Of a stretch of DNA of 64,000 nucleotides, positions 1-9,702 are shown piece by piece. The stretch's first letter is position 1; every line of letters begins with the position of its first letter. The stretch is from NCBI GenBank assembly GCA_021775935.1, contig JAJFGY010000136.1:1-64000 (forward strand), read 5' to 3'. The position numbers and the translations under genes are program-made. Source of the stretch: Alphaproteobacteria bacterium. Lineage in GTDB: Bacteria; Pseudomonadota; Alphaproteobacteria; Parvibaculales; Parvibaculaceae. The notes below the pieces were generated by a model. That model ran no database searches. It had not been told where the DNA came from and was given only the letters and a program-made list of their open reading frames with translations.

Positions 1-2
1 GC

Positions 3-212
3 TCCCTTTTTCTAATTGTTGGATTTGTCGTCGTTGAGTGCGTTGCGAGCCTATTGCGACCGACCGATTTTGTAGCTTTCCGTAACTCAAAATTGGGAAG
101 TTCAATGACTACAGATTGGCTGAAAATATTCGAGGCCGCGATCCTACTGCTTGATCTGGCGATAAAGCTCGCTGAGCTTGTCCGCCAAATCTGGCACCTT
201 TCACAAACGTAA
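3..212 (+). CDS. possible C-terminal part of a hypothetical hydrophobic protein (5' end outside window), or a small ORF starting at the internal ATG at 105
   Basis: Frame +3 is open from the window edge to TAA at 210-212: SLFLIVGFVVVECVASLLRPTDFVAFRNSKLGSSMTTDWLKIFEAAILLLDLAIKLAELVRQIWHLSQT. Confidence 0.25.
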   Translation, partial: SLFLIVGFVVVECVASLLRPTDFVAFRNSKLGSSMTTDWLKIFEAAILLLDLAIKLAELVRQIWHLSQT

Positions 213-334
213 CCTAGCGAGACCGGAGTGGCGTGATCGGCGCCGAAGAGCAACAGAGAAACACTTGCTCTTCCCCCTCTCCTCAGACATCGTTCTGGAA
301 ACGCATTCCAAAAAAGAACTTCAGGGGAAACTCC

Positions 335-943
335 ATGCTCAAGCTTCATTTCGCACCTAATTCGCGCGCGCAGCGCTCTCTCTGGCTGCTGGAGGAGCTG
401 GCTCTCCCGTACGAGCTGAACCGGATGGACTTCCACCCCAAAGACCTGAAGTCAGACGACCACAAAGCTCGCCACCCCCTTGGCCGCATTCCGGTTTTGG
501 ACGATGGCGATATCTCGATCTTCGAAAGCGGTGCGATTGCCGAATATCTTCTGGAGCGGCACAAAAATGGCGGCCTGAAGCCCGCCGTCGACGCGCCCGC
601 CTACCCTGAATATCTGCAATGGTTCCATTATTGCGAAGGCATGGTCATGCCGCCGGTCAACACCATCGTGGTGCACACCCTGCTCCTGCCGCCGGAGCGT
701 CAGGACGAAACCGTTCGGGGCCAGGCCCAGCGCCTTCTCACCCGCGCGCTTGCCCCGGTCAATGATGCCATGGAAGGTCGCGACTACATACTTGGTGACT
801 TCTCTGCCGTCGATACCATGCTCGGCCACGCCATCTACATGTCCAACCGTCTGGGCTGTGTGACCGATGAGATGACCAACCTCAAAGCCTATGTCGCGCG
901 GCTGGAAACCCGACCCGCGTTTCAGAAAGCCATGTCCGCCTGA
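335..943 (+). CDS. glutathione S-transferase family protein
   Basis: MLKLHFAPNSRAQRSLWLLEELALPYEL...HPLGRIPVLDDGDISIFESGAIAEYLLE, the thioredoxin-fold GST N-domain; internal ATG at 335 preferred over 233. Confidence 0.9.
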   Translation: MLKLHFAPNSRAQRSLWLLEELALPYELNRMDFHPKDLKSDDHKARHPLGRIPVLDDGDISIFESGAIAEYLLERHKNGGLKPAVDAPAYPEYLQWFHYCEGMVMPPVNTIVVHTLLLPPERQDETVRGQAQRLLTRALAPVNDAMEGRDYILGDFSAVDTMLGHAIYMSNRLGCVTDEMTNLKAYVARLETRPAFQKAMSA

Positions 944-1060
944 CACCGAGGGCCTGCTCAACCCGCCGCTGCCGAAATCTCTGTTTCTCGTCGTTGCCCC
1001 TCCCATTGAACTAGGACTATGTTCCTATTTTGATCACCTAGTTTGAGTCGGAGGCTGGCA

Positions 1061-1303
1061 ATGGCGACAGGCAGATATAAGGGCAAAAAGGACCGTATGA
1101 GCGAGGACGAATGGCATGACAGTCTCATGGCCATGCGCCCGGCCTATGGGGAGCTGGTGAAAATCACCATGAGCCATCGGATTCAATCGGTTCAATATAG
1201 CGCTGCCCTGATCTGCATGAACGCGATGGCTGACCTCGCCAAACTGCATGGGCGGCACCTGCATCACTATTTCGGCTCTATCCCCGATCACAAGAGCTAT
1301 TAG
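1061..1303 (+). CDS. hypothetical protein, 80 aa
   Basis: ORF with GGAG about 7 nt upstream of ATG 1061; no family recognised. Confidence 0.5.
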   Translation: MATGRYKGKKDRMSEDEWHDSLMAMRPAYGELVKITMSHRIQSVQYSAALICMNAMADLAKLHGRHLHHYFGSIPDHKSY

Positions 1304-1375
1304 GGCGGCTTCCCTTCATGGGCCCCAACCCGGTATAAAGCTTCATCCTTATCGACCTCTTCCAAGGCCCCGCTC

Positions 1376-2029
1376 ATGTCTCTTAAAGCCGCGATTATTC
1401 CTGTGACACCGCTTGAGCAGAATTGCTGCCTCATCTGGAACGATGAGAACATGCTGGGCGCGGTTACGGACCCTGGCGGTGATCTTGAGAAAATCGAAGA
1501 TGCGCTGAAACAGACAGGCGTGAAGCTGGAGAAAGTGCTCCTGACCCATGGGCATCTGGACCATGCCTCGGCGGCTGGTGAACTCGCAAAACGGCATGGG
1601 GTGCAGATTGAAGGACCCCACCGGGATGATCAGTTCCTGATCGACGACCTGCCCGAGCAAGGGGCCAAATATGGTATGCCAAGCTATGACGCGTTTCTGC
1701 CCGACCGGTGGCTGGACGATGAAGACACCGTGGAGCTTGCGGGCCTCACCCTGCGTGTACGTCATTGCCCCGGCCACACGCCCGGCCATGTCGTCTTCAT
1801 TCATGAGCCTTCGAAGCTCGCGATTGTCGGCGACGTCATTTTCCAGGGCTCGATTGGGCGGACGGACTTTCCCCGCGGCAATCACGAACAGCTCATCTCC
1901 TCCATCAGAGACAGGCTGTTTCCGCTGGGCGGTGAAATTGCGTTCGTGCCGGGCCATGGCCCCATGTCGACTTTTGAATTTGAGAAAAAGACCAATCCGT
2001 TCTGTTCAGACATGGCCGTCGGCGCGTAA
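1376..2029 (+). CDS. MBL-fold metallo-hydrolase (glyoxalase II-like)
   Basis: THGHLDHASAAGEL metal motif, CPGHTPGHVVF, GDVIFQGSIGRTDFPRGN, VPGHGP. Confidence 0.92.
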   Translation: MSLKAAIIPVTPLEQNCCLIWNDENMLGAVTDPGGDLEKIEDALKQTGVKLEKVLLTHGHLDHASAAGELAKRHGVQIEGPHRDDQFLIDDLPEQGAKYGMPSYDAFLPDRWLDDEDTVELAGLTLRVRHCPGHTPGHVVFIHEPSKLAIVGDVIFQGSIGRTDFPRGNHEQLISSIRDRLFPLGGEIAFVPGHGPMSTFEFEKKTNPFCSDMAVGA

Positions 2030-2038
2030 GACCTGCGC

Positions 2039-3631
2039 CTAAGAAGCGAGCAGACCACTTCGGGCCGCATGTGCCAAAACGCGCAGCGTGGTTGCCTTCG
2101 CCCTTGCCTGCGGCGTGCCCTCTCTCGCCACAAGAGGTAACTCCCCACGGGAGACAACTTCCGCCAGGTCATCAGAAATCTGCTGAATTGTCTGGGTGCC
2201 ATCAAGCCTGCTCAAAATGAACCGCGCCGTGTCATCGACCGCGATGGAGTGCGGCATCAGGCTTGCCACATGGCTTGCCGCTGCCCGCGCCTGAACAAGC
2301 GCAAGCGGAGACAGCACGGGGCGTTCTCCCACCCGCGAAACCGCCCTGCTTTCAGCCAGGTGCGTGCGCAATGCGCCAGTGGGCAGCAATTTCTGCGCAA
2401 CCGCAAACAGCGTTCTCGACACCTGCAATGCATCGGCTGGCAATATCCCGGTCGGCTTCAATGCAGCGACGATATGGGCCACCAGACGGTCGGCCCGGAC
2501 AGGGAAATATTTGTGTTTCTCCAACAGGGCCAGCGCCGCAATCTCAATCGGGTTTTGGGTGCGGTACTTCAAGGGCCCGACAAATGTTATGGGGGCACCA
2601 GTAAGCAGTGCCCGGTCCGCCAGTGTTTTGTCTTCTCGCGACAGGTCACTGGTGAGGCAAAGAGAGCCGAGTGCTTTTCTGAGGTCAAATGCCTGCCGCT
2701 CCCGGTCCGCATGCACCAACAATACGTGGCGACGTTTTGTTTTCGTGTGCTGATCAATCTGGCCGTAAACGTCCGCAGTTTCCTGTGGGTGGGTGTTTGC
2801 CGGGCGCATTGCAGGCGGGAGTACATCGAGATTGGATTTCGCTGGATCTATATCGCCGATGGGCTTCAACTTGGCCGCGTCTGCCATTGCAAGGAATTCG
2901 CTGATGGGAACCGACCGGCGGTTGGGGTCCAGGAAGTCCCGGTAGATTTCTGCGTTGGACGCATGGGCAAGGCGGGTCAGCTCACCCAGCTGATGCTGGC
3001 GCTCGCTCATCTCTCCAGCAGATATGCGGTTTACAAGACTGATCACTTTGGCGCGTACCAACTGCACCTTTTCACGAGGGTCGCTTTCCTGATCCAGGCT
3101 CTGGCTCATCTCCGATTTAAGATCATCGATGGTTTGCCAACCAGGGACCACATCCACGCTGATGCACGCGACGCCCTCTTCAGCCAGATGTTTTTTTGTG
3201 AGCACCAGAAGCGCCATGCGTTCTGCAGTCGCTGCGGTAGAAAACACATCAGCGGCGGTGATGAAATCATAGGTCGCGAGATCTGAACTTTCAAAACTCG
3301 CCAGGTCCAATTCAGCGCCACGCACATTCTCCGCCTTGGCGTGGCCTGCCAGCGACACAATATCGGCATGACTACCAACCGGCGCTGCTGTGAATGAGAC
3401 TTGAGGAAATGCAACCGCGTGGGCAACCAGGTTCGTGCCAGAGCCACTGCCGATCTCCAGGTAGCGTGCCGCGTTGAGTGGCGGCGTTGGATACCCTTCA
3501 ACGAGCGCGCGCGCGCCCAGTCTGGATGGAGAAAAATCGGTTGCGGCTTTTTGCGGACGCAGGTCGAGCGCATCTGCGCCCACAGGTGCGGCGCTCTTTC
3601 GGTCTGCAGTGGAGAACGTGGTCACGTTCAT
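2039..3631 (-). CDS. class I SAM-dependent methyltransferase with C-terminal methyltransferase-regulatory-type region
   Basis: YLEIGSGSGTNLVAHAVAFP (motif I), YDFITAADVFS; 530 aa, about 300 aa beyond the catalytic fold. Confidence 0.75.
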   Translation of the reverse strand: MNVTTFSTADRKSAAPVGADALDLRPQKAATDFSPSRLGARALVEGYPTPPLNAARYLEIGSGSGTNLVAHAVAFPQVSFTAAPVGSHADIVSLAGHAKAENVRGAELDLASFESSDLATYDFITAADVFSTAATAERMALLVLTKKHLAEEGVACISVDVVPGWQTIDDLKSEMSQSLDQESDPREKVQLVRAKVISLVNRISAGEMSERQHQLGELTRLAHASNAEIYRDFLDPNRRSVPISEFLAMADAAKLKPIGDIDPAKSNLDVLPPAMRPANTHPQETADVYGQIDQHTKTKRRHVLLVHADRERQAFDLRKALGSLCLTSDLSREDKTLADRALLTGAPITFVGPLKYRTQNPIEIAALALLEKHKYFPVRADRLVAHIVAALKPTGILPADALQVSRTLFAVAQKLLPTGALRTHLAESRAVSRVGERPVLSPLALVQARAAASHVASLMPHSIAVDDTARFILSRLDGTQTIQQISDDLAEVVSRGELPLVAREGTPQARAKATTLRVLAHAARSGLLAS

Positions 3632-3789
3632 ACCCTCTTGGTCCGCCAGAAGAACCTAGGAGAATAGGTTTAGAAGTTTAACGTGGGGTGGACATTTCGG
3701 CAGGAATAGGCTTCCTTGTTAACAAATGACAAAAAGTCAAAAACGCGGATAGCCCGTACATAAAACAGATATATGCCTGGGGAGGCACC

Positions 3790-5274
3790 ATGAGTGAAGA
3801 CCGACTGCCAAGATGGCGGATCGCGATGTTTAGTTTGCCCTCAATTCCAATTTCGGCGCTGGGGCTGCCCATTGTGGTTTACCTACCGCCATTTTATGCC
3901 AGCGAGATGGGGCTCTCGCTGACCCTGGTCGGCACGATCTTCCTGATTGCCCGGTTCTGGGATGTGTTCACTGACCCAGTCCTTGGCATCGTGTCCGATC
4001 GTATCCCCAGCCGTTGGGGACGCCGGCGGCATTGGATCGCCCTCTCCGCACCCTTTCTCATGATCTCTGCCTACATGCTCTTCATGCCCTCAGACCCGCT
4101 CTCGGCCATGTGGATGTTTGGCTGGGTGTCGGGCATCTGGTCATCGTTTGGCGGCGCTACAAATGACACTGCTGTCTACCTCCTCAGTTGGATGGTGATC
4201 CTCTATATCGGCTGGACACTCATCACGATCTCCCACATGAGCTGGGGTGCAGAGCTTTCTGCAGACTATGATGAACGCTCCCTGATCCAGGGGTGGCGAG
4301 AATTTGCACTCATTTTCGGTATGTTCACTGTGCTCGCCCTGCCCGCCATCATTGAGGGCGTCCGTGGCGAGGCTTCCGGCTCATCAGGTGTAGCGGCCAT
4401 GGGATGGTTCATTATCATCCTGCTGCCAATCACGATCCTTCTGGCAATCTGGTTGGTGCCCGAACGCTCCTCGGCAAAGCCGGCAGCATTCGATGGGAAG
4501 GAAGCCCTCTCCATCCTCATGAAGAACAGGCTGTTGCAGCGCATCCTGGTTGCGGATCTGCTGGTTGGGGTTGGCCCGTCTATCACCGGCGCCCTCTACA
4601 TTTTCTTTGCCTCCCAAGTAATGGGTCTGCCGCAATATGCAAGCACGCTCTTACTGGTCTATTTCATTGCCGGGTTTGTCGGCATCCCGATGTGGATCAA
4701 GCTCTCCACCGTCTCTGGCAAGCACCGCACGCTGGCCTATGCGATGATCTACGGAGCCATTTCTCTCCCGATGGTGGTGCTCTTTCCCACTGAGAGTTTC
4801 TGGTGGCTGTTCTTTGGGAACACCGCCTATGGCGTTGCCTATGGCGCAGGATCGTTCCTATTGCGGTCGGTCATGGCCGATGTGACCGACTATGACAATC
4901 TGGAAACCGGCGAGCAAAGAACCGGGATGTATTATTCACTGCTCACCATGACCAGCAAAGTGGGCTCCGCGCTCGCCATCGGGATCACCTACCCCCTCCT
5001 CGACTGGATCGGGTTCGACGCGAGCGGCGGCAACTCTCAAGAGACGCTAAATCAGCTCCTCTATATCTATGTCGGTTTCCCTGCCCTCTTCATGTTGGCA
5101 GCTGCTGCAGTCATGTGGAATTTTCCACTCGACCGTGAACAACAACAATTGCTGCGGGCTCGCATTGCGCAGCGCGATCAACATCGGCTTGATGAACACC
5201 CCGCTAGTGACGCAGCTGCAGCCATCGCGCAAGTTGGCAGCGCTGGCGGCATTGCTGATAAACCAGTCAAATAG
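3790..5274 (+). CDS. MFS transporter, GPH/MelB-like (sugar:cation symporter type)
   Basis: RFWDVFTDPVLGIVSDRIPSRWGRRRHWI signature and about 12 hydrophobic segments. Confidence 0.85.
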   Translation: MSEDRLPRWRIAMFSLPSIPISALGLPIVVYLPPFYASEMGLSLTLVGTIFLIARFWDVFTDPVLGIVSDRIPSRWGRRRHWIALSAPFLMISAYMLFMPSDPLSAMWMFGWVSGIWSSFGGATNDTAVYLLSWMVILYIGWTLITISHMSWGAELSADYDERSLIQGWREFALIFGMFTVLALPAIIEGVRGEASGSSGVAAMGWFIIILLPITILLAIWLVPERSSAKPAAFDGKEALSILMKNRLLQRILVADLLVGVGPSITGALYIFFASQVMGLPQYASTLLLVYFIAGFVGIPMWIKLSTVSGKHRTLAYAMIYGAISLPMVVLFPTESFWWLFFGNTAYGVAYGAGSFLLRSVMADVTDYDNLETGEQRTGMYYSLLTMTSKVGSALAIGITYPLLDWIGFDASGGNSQETLNQLLYIYVGFPALFMLAAAAVMWNFPLDREQQQLLRARIAQRDQHRLDEHPASDAAAAIAQVGSAGGIADKPVK

Positions 5275-5282
5275 GTCGACGC

Positions 5283-6107
5283 GTGCAAGACACACCCAAA
5301 AACCTTCGGTCGATTGATGCCCTGCTTAAGATCATGGCGAACCTGCGAGACCCAGATGGTGGCTGCCCGTGGGATTTGGAACAGAACTTCAGGACAATTT
5401 CCCCTTATACGCTTGAGGAGGCGTACGAAGTCGCCGACGCGATCGAACGGGGAAACCTGGAAGACCTGAAAGAAGAGTTAGGCGACCTTCTGCTGCAAGT
5501 CGTCTTCCACGCACAAATGGCAAATGAGCAAGGTGCGTTTACCTTCGACGATGTCGTTGAGGGCATCTCCGAGAAAATGATCAGACGCCACCCGCACGTG
5601 TTTTCCACCAACACCCCTGAGGGCGCAGCGCAGACACCCGCCAATGTTGCCGCCACGTGGGAGGAAATCAAGCAGGCAGAGAAGGACGCCAAAGGCAGAC
5701 CTCTTGCCAGCCTGCTGGATGATGTGCCTGCAGTGCTGCCATCGCTGATGCAAGCCGTAATACTGCAAAAGCGAGCGGCAAAAGTGGGCTTTGACTGGCC
5801 AAGTGCCGGACCTGTGCTGGACAAAATCGAAGAAGAATTCGGTGAGTTACAAGTTGAAGTCGCTGCACAAGATGCTGACAAGACAGAAGAGGAATTTGGT
5901 GATCTCCTGTTTGTTCTGGCAAATTATGCCCGCCATCTAAAGGTTGACCCTGATGCTGCCTTGCGGCGTGCGAACCAAAAATTCCGTACACGCTTTGCCT
6001 CGATGGAAGAAACAGCAGAAACGCGGTCCGTTGATCTCGCTGACCTAACGCTCAAACAGCTTGAAGACTTGTGGGTTCTTGCAAAAGCCAACGAGAACAA
6101 AGCTTAA
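5283..6107 (+). CDS. mazG: nucleoside triphosphate pyrophosphohydrolase MazG
   Basis: LRDPDGGCPWDLEQNFRTISPYTLEEAYEVADAI...LKEELGDLLLQVVFHAQM, tandem MazG motifs. Confidence 0.95.
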   Translation: MQDTPKNLRSIDALLKIMANLRDPDGGCPWDLEQNFRTISPYTLEEAYEVADAIERGNLEDLKEELGDLLLQVVFHAQMANEQGAFTFDDVVEGISEKMIRRHPHVFSTNTPEGAAQTPANVAATWEEIKQAEKDAKGRPLASLLDDVPAVLPSLMQAVILQKRAAKVGFDWPSAGPVLDKIEEEFGELQVEVAAQDADKTEEEFGDLLFVLANYARHLKVDPDAALRRANQKFRTRFASMEETAETRSVDLADLTLKQLEDLWVLAKANENKA

Positions 6108-6916
6108 GCCATCAGGTTTTGCGCAGCTTGCCAAAGCTCTTCATTAGCTGCCAGAACATGAGGTCCTTGCAGTATTTGCGGACGATAGTTTTCATCGGTT
6201 TCCACATTCCGCGCCACGCCACCTGTCTCCCTCAAAATGAGACTGCCCGGCGCATGGTCCCAGGGCAGCATCCGATGATAGGTGGCGAGATCCTTCGCCC
6301 CGCGGGCAATGTCGGTATATTCGCGCGCGGCGCACATTTCATTGTTCGAAGATGCCACTTTGCTTTTCAGCAGGGACAATCGTGGTTCCCACCCATCAGG
6401 ATAATGCTTTGTGTAGAAGGCCCCCTTCGCTGCACTCAGACTTGTGGGGGACGTGCGCGCAGAAAGGCGGGTGGTGCCATTCTTATCGACCAGTGTGGTT
6501 CCTGCACCCTGCTCGGCGATGAAGAGTTCATCTTGTACAGGGAAGAAAATCACGGATTGCAGAACCTCCCCTTTGTCCGCAAAGGCAATCATAGTGGCAA
6601 ACCCGGGATTGCCGCCGACGAAAAGGGACGTGCCGTCAATAGGATCCACATACCAGGTCTCCCCCAAGCCCGCAGACTTCTTCAACAGATCTGGCGTGGC
6701 GGCCGTCGCTTCCTCCCCAATGACAACAGAACCTGGCACTAAATCGATCAGTCTGGGCGTCAGGAAGAGTTCAGCCTCCCTATCTGCAATTGTGACAAAA
6801 TCACCCTTGCTCTTCTCTTCGATGTCATCGGAGGACAGCGCTCTAAATCGTGGCAGTATTTTTTCAGATGCCGCCTCACGAACCAGAGCGACAAGCTTGT
6901 CGAGATTAGCGCTCAC
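6104..6916 (-). CDS. inositol monophosphatase family / 3'(2'),5'-bisphosphate nucleotidase (CysQ-like)
   Basis: VVIGEEA, WYVDPIDGTSLFVGG, PWDHAPGSLILRETGG motifs. Confidence 0.85.
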   Translation of the reverse strand: MSANLDKLVALVREAASEKILPRFRALSSDDIEEKSKGDFVTIADREAELFLTPRLIDLVPGSVVIGEEATAATPDLLKKSAGLGETWYVDPIDGTSLFVGGNPGFATMIAFADKGEVLQSVIFFPVQDELFIAEQGAGTTLVDKNGTTRLSARTSPTSLSAAKGAFYTKHYPDGWEPRLSLLKSKVASSNNEMCAAREYTDIARGAKDLATYHRMLPWDHAPGSLILRETGGVARNVETDENYRPQILQGPHVLAANEELWQAAQNLMA

Positions 6917-8322
6917 TCAGCTGCATTCGCAAATTCGGCCAAAGCCGCCTCGACGATCCTGGGATATCGTTTCTCAAATCGTCCCACTTCAGGTCCGGCA
7001 AGATTAACTTCCACGCGTGTCACTCCCGCGTCGTCTGACACGCTCTCTACAACCTGCCCATGCTGGTGCAACCACGCAATGGCTTCACTGTCTTCCGGTG
7101 CTATCGCCAGACTTAGGTTTGTCGTGTCCGATGTAAGCAATTCATCCAGCTGTTCTAAAAGTGCCTCAACACCTTCACCATTGAGGGCGGAGACGACAGC
7201 GATATTGCCTCCTCGTCCTGCGCTTTCCTCCAGGGCTTCACGCCCGTCCTCATCCAAGAGGTCTGCCTTGTTGAGGACTTCAATCAGTTTGCTTTCAGCG
7301 CGCGTTTCTAGATCAATGCCCAGGCTTTTCAAGACGTCCGCGACATCCTGCTTCTGGGCTTCCGTTTCATTGTGCGCGACATCGCGAATATGCAGGACGA
7401 TCTCAGCCTCAAGTACCTCTTCGAGCGTAGCGCGGAAAGAGGCAATCAAATGCGTCGGCAAATCTGAAATAAATCCGACCGTGTCAGAAAGAATGACTTT
7501 TCGCCCGCTGGGCAGCTCGATTGCCCGCATGGTTGGATCAAGTGTGGCAAACAGAAGATCTTGTGCAAAGACGTCCGACTTAGTAACTCTGTTGAAGAGG
7601 GTCGATTTTCCAGCATTTGTGTAGCCAACAAGAGCAATGACGGGGTATGGCGCCGCCCGCCGGGTCTTGCGATGAAGTTCCCGCGTCTTTTTGACCTTGC
7701 CTATGTCCCTCTCAAGTCGGTTGATCTTGTCCTGGAGCGCGCGACGGTCCGCCTCGATCTGAGTTTCACCAGGTCCGCCCAGAAAACCCACACCACCCCT
7801 TTGGCGTTCCAAATGGGTCCAGGACCGAACCAGGCGGCTCTTCTGATAGGTGAGGTGAGCAAGCTCAACCTGCAACCGCCCTTCCCGTGTCCGGGCGCGC
7901 TCGCCGAAGATCTCAAGGATCAAGCCGGTCCGGTCTAACACCTTGACCTTCCACGCACGCTCCAGATTACGCTGTTGCACAGGTGAAAGCTGACCGTCGA
8001 TGATGACCAGTTCAACTTGTTGGTGCTTTATCTGCTCACCAAGCTCCTCAACTTTACCACTGCCCAACAAGGTGGCTGGGCGGATTGCATCGAGCGTCAC
8101 AATCTCGGAAATAACGATGTCCAAATGGATCGCCGCTGCGAGACCGACAGCCTCATCGAGCCGTTCGCGGGAAGACCGTCGCTGGTCTGCCCCCAGCTTC
8201 AACCATGGAAGAAGAACAAACGCCTTTGTTGCAGGCGGCTCGCCAACATGAAATCCCGTACGGGGGCGTTTCTCAATCTTCCCCGACTTCTCAGGATGTT
8301 GCTTCAAGTTTTCAGCGGTCAA
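6913..8322 (-). CDS. hflX: GTPase HflX
   Basis: LVGYTNAGKSTLFN, DTVGFISDLP, N-terminal HflX domain; next to hfq. Confidence 0.95.
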   Translation of the reverse strand: MTAENLKQHPEKSGKIEKRPRTGFHVGEPPATKAFVLLPWLKLGADQRRSSRERLDEAVGLAAAIHLDIVISEIVTLDAIRPATLLGSGKVEELGEQIKHQQVELVIIDGQLSPVQQRNLERAWKVKVLDRTGLILEIFGERARTREGRLQVELAHLTYQKSRLVRSWTHLERQRGGVGFLGGPGETQIEADRRALQDKINRLERDIGKVKKTRELHRKTRRAAPYPVIALVGYTNAGKSTLFNRVTKSDVFAQDLLFATLDPTMRAIELPSGRKVILSDTVGFISDLPTHLIASFRATLEEVLEAEIVLHIRDVAHNETEAQKQDVADVLKSLGIDLETRAESKLIEVLNKADLLDEDGREALEESAGRGGNIAVVSALNGEGVEALLEQLDELLTSDTTNLSLAIAPEDSEAIAWLHQHGQVVESVSDDAGVTRVEVNLAGPEVGRFEKRYPRIVEAALAEFANAAE

Positions 8323-8328
8323 GCGTAC

Positions 8329-8571
8329 TCAGCTTTCCTCTTCGTCCCCTTCAAACAGGGAAACGGGTTGTCCGGGCATAATGGTCGATATGGCGTGCTT
8401 ATACACCAGTTGGGAGTGGCCATCCCGGCGCAACAGCACACAAAAATTATCGAACCAGGTTATCACGCCCTGAAGCTTGACGCCGTTCACAAGAAAAATT
8501 GTGAGCATCGTCTTGTTCTTCCGGACGGTATTGAGAAAGGTATCTTGGAGATTCTGCGGTTTATCCGACAT
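8329..8571 (-). CDS. hfq: RNA chaperone Hfq
   Basis: [58 protein letters not shown]. Confidence 0.98.
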   Translation of the reverse strand: MSDKPQNLQDTFLNTVRKNKTMLTIFLVNGVKLQGVITWFDNFCVLLRRDGHSQLVYKHAISTIMPGQPVSLFEGDEEES

Positions 8572-8843
8572 TTTTTATCCATTCCGGGTCGCACCGGTTT
8601 CATCTGCTGCCATTAATCTGACATCTGGCGGCAGAATGCCTTTGCGCACACCTGTTTTGGCGATTTTGCATCATTTCCACATCAACGCAGAATCGCATTT
8701 ATTCCGCGGGTTGAGGGCCTCTCCCCGCTTTCTTCACAACTGACCCCACATTTGCCCTCTGCAGATCATATAGGCCAAACTGAGACCGGGTCATCATCCA
8801 TCCAAACTAAAGTTTGGTGTGGGTCAAATTAAGGCCGGATTTT

Positions 8844-9689
8844 CTATCTCCCGTGATAAAGACCATTCAATTTTTGTGTAATTGGTCCCGGGATGCCGTC
8901 CGATATTGGTGTTTGATCGATCTGCACAACGGGCAGCGCTCCGACAGTGGATGCAGAGGAAAATGCTTCTGCGGCATTCATCGCCTCCGATCTGGAAAAA
9001 GCCCGCTCCTCGACTTGAAGCTCAGTGGATCGAGCGCATTCCAAAAGTGCCAGACGCGTGACGCCGCCGAGGATGCGAGCATCGAGCTGGCGGGTCACCA
9101 GCGTACCCGCCTTGGTCACAATCCAGGCATTGGTTGATGTCCCCTCAGTGATGTTCCCGTCTGCATCCAGCAGCCAGGCTTCATGTGCTCCCGCATTCCT
9201 AGCACTCTGCTTTGCAAGAACATTGGCAAGCAGGCCCGTCGATTTAATGTCGCAGCGGGCCCAGCGCTCGTCTGGTCGGGTGACGACAGCAACGCCCTCA
9301 GATCGACGCGCCGCGACTGCAGCTGCATCAATGGCTTTTGCCGTTATCACAACGGTCGGTGGCAGAGATGATGTCGGGAAGGCATGATCACGCGGTGCCT
9401 GCCCGCGGGTTACCTGACAATAGACAATCGCGTCGCTGAGGCGATTTCGACGCAGCACTTCCCGGTAAACAATGCCGAGCGCCTGAGACGAAAGCGGGAC
9501 GTTGATACCCAACTGTTCCAGTGACCGCTCAAGGCGCTCAAAATGCCATTGCTCGTCGATCAAAATCCCATCTTTAACCGCACAAACCTCATAAACACTA
9601 TCGGCAAACTGAAAACCACGGTCTTCAATATGCACCGCAGCACGGGCTTGCGCCATGTACCGCCCGTTGACATATGCAATGCGGGTCAT
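8844..9689 (-). CDS. dat: D-amino-acid transaminase (class IV PLP aminotransferase)
   Basis: YVNGRYMAQARAAVHIEDRGFQFADSVYEV, EGTSTNAWIV; start set at MTRIAYVNG (9689). Confidence 0.88.
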   Translation of the reverse strand: MTRIAYVNGRYMAQARAAVHIEDRGFQFADSVYEVCAVKDGILIDEQWHFERLERSLEQLGINVPLSSQALGIVYREVLRRNRLSDAIVYCQVTRGQAPRDHAFPTSSLPPTVVITAKAIDAAAVAARRSEGVAVVTRPDERWARCDIKSTGLLANVLAKQSARNAGAHEAWLLDADGNITEGTSTNAWIVTKAGTLVTRQLDARILGGVTRLALLECARSTELQVEERAFSRSEAMNAAEAFSSASTVGALPVVQIDQTPISDGIPGPITQKLNGLYHGR

Positions 9690-9702
9690 GCGGTCTCCTT
9701 TG

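Noticed and set aside
2249-3286. Long plus-strand ORF of 345 aa antisense to the methyltransferase
   Set aside because: Shadow frame with Cys/Arg/His-rich, low-complexity translation and no family motif; the minus-strand methyltransferase is clear.
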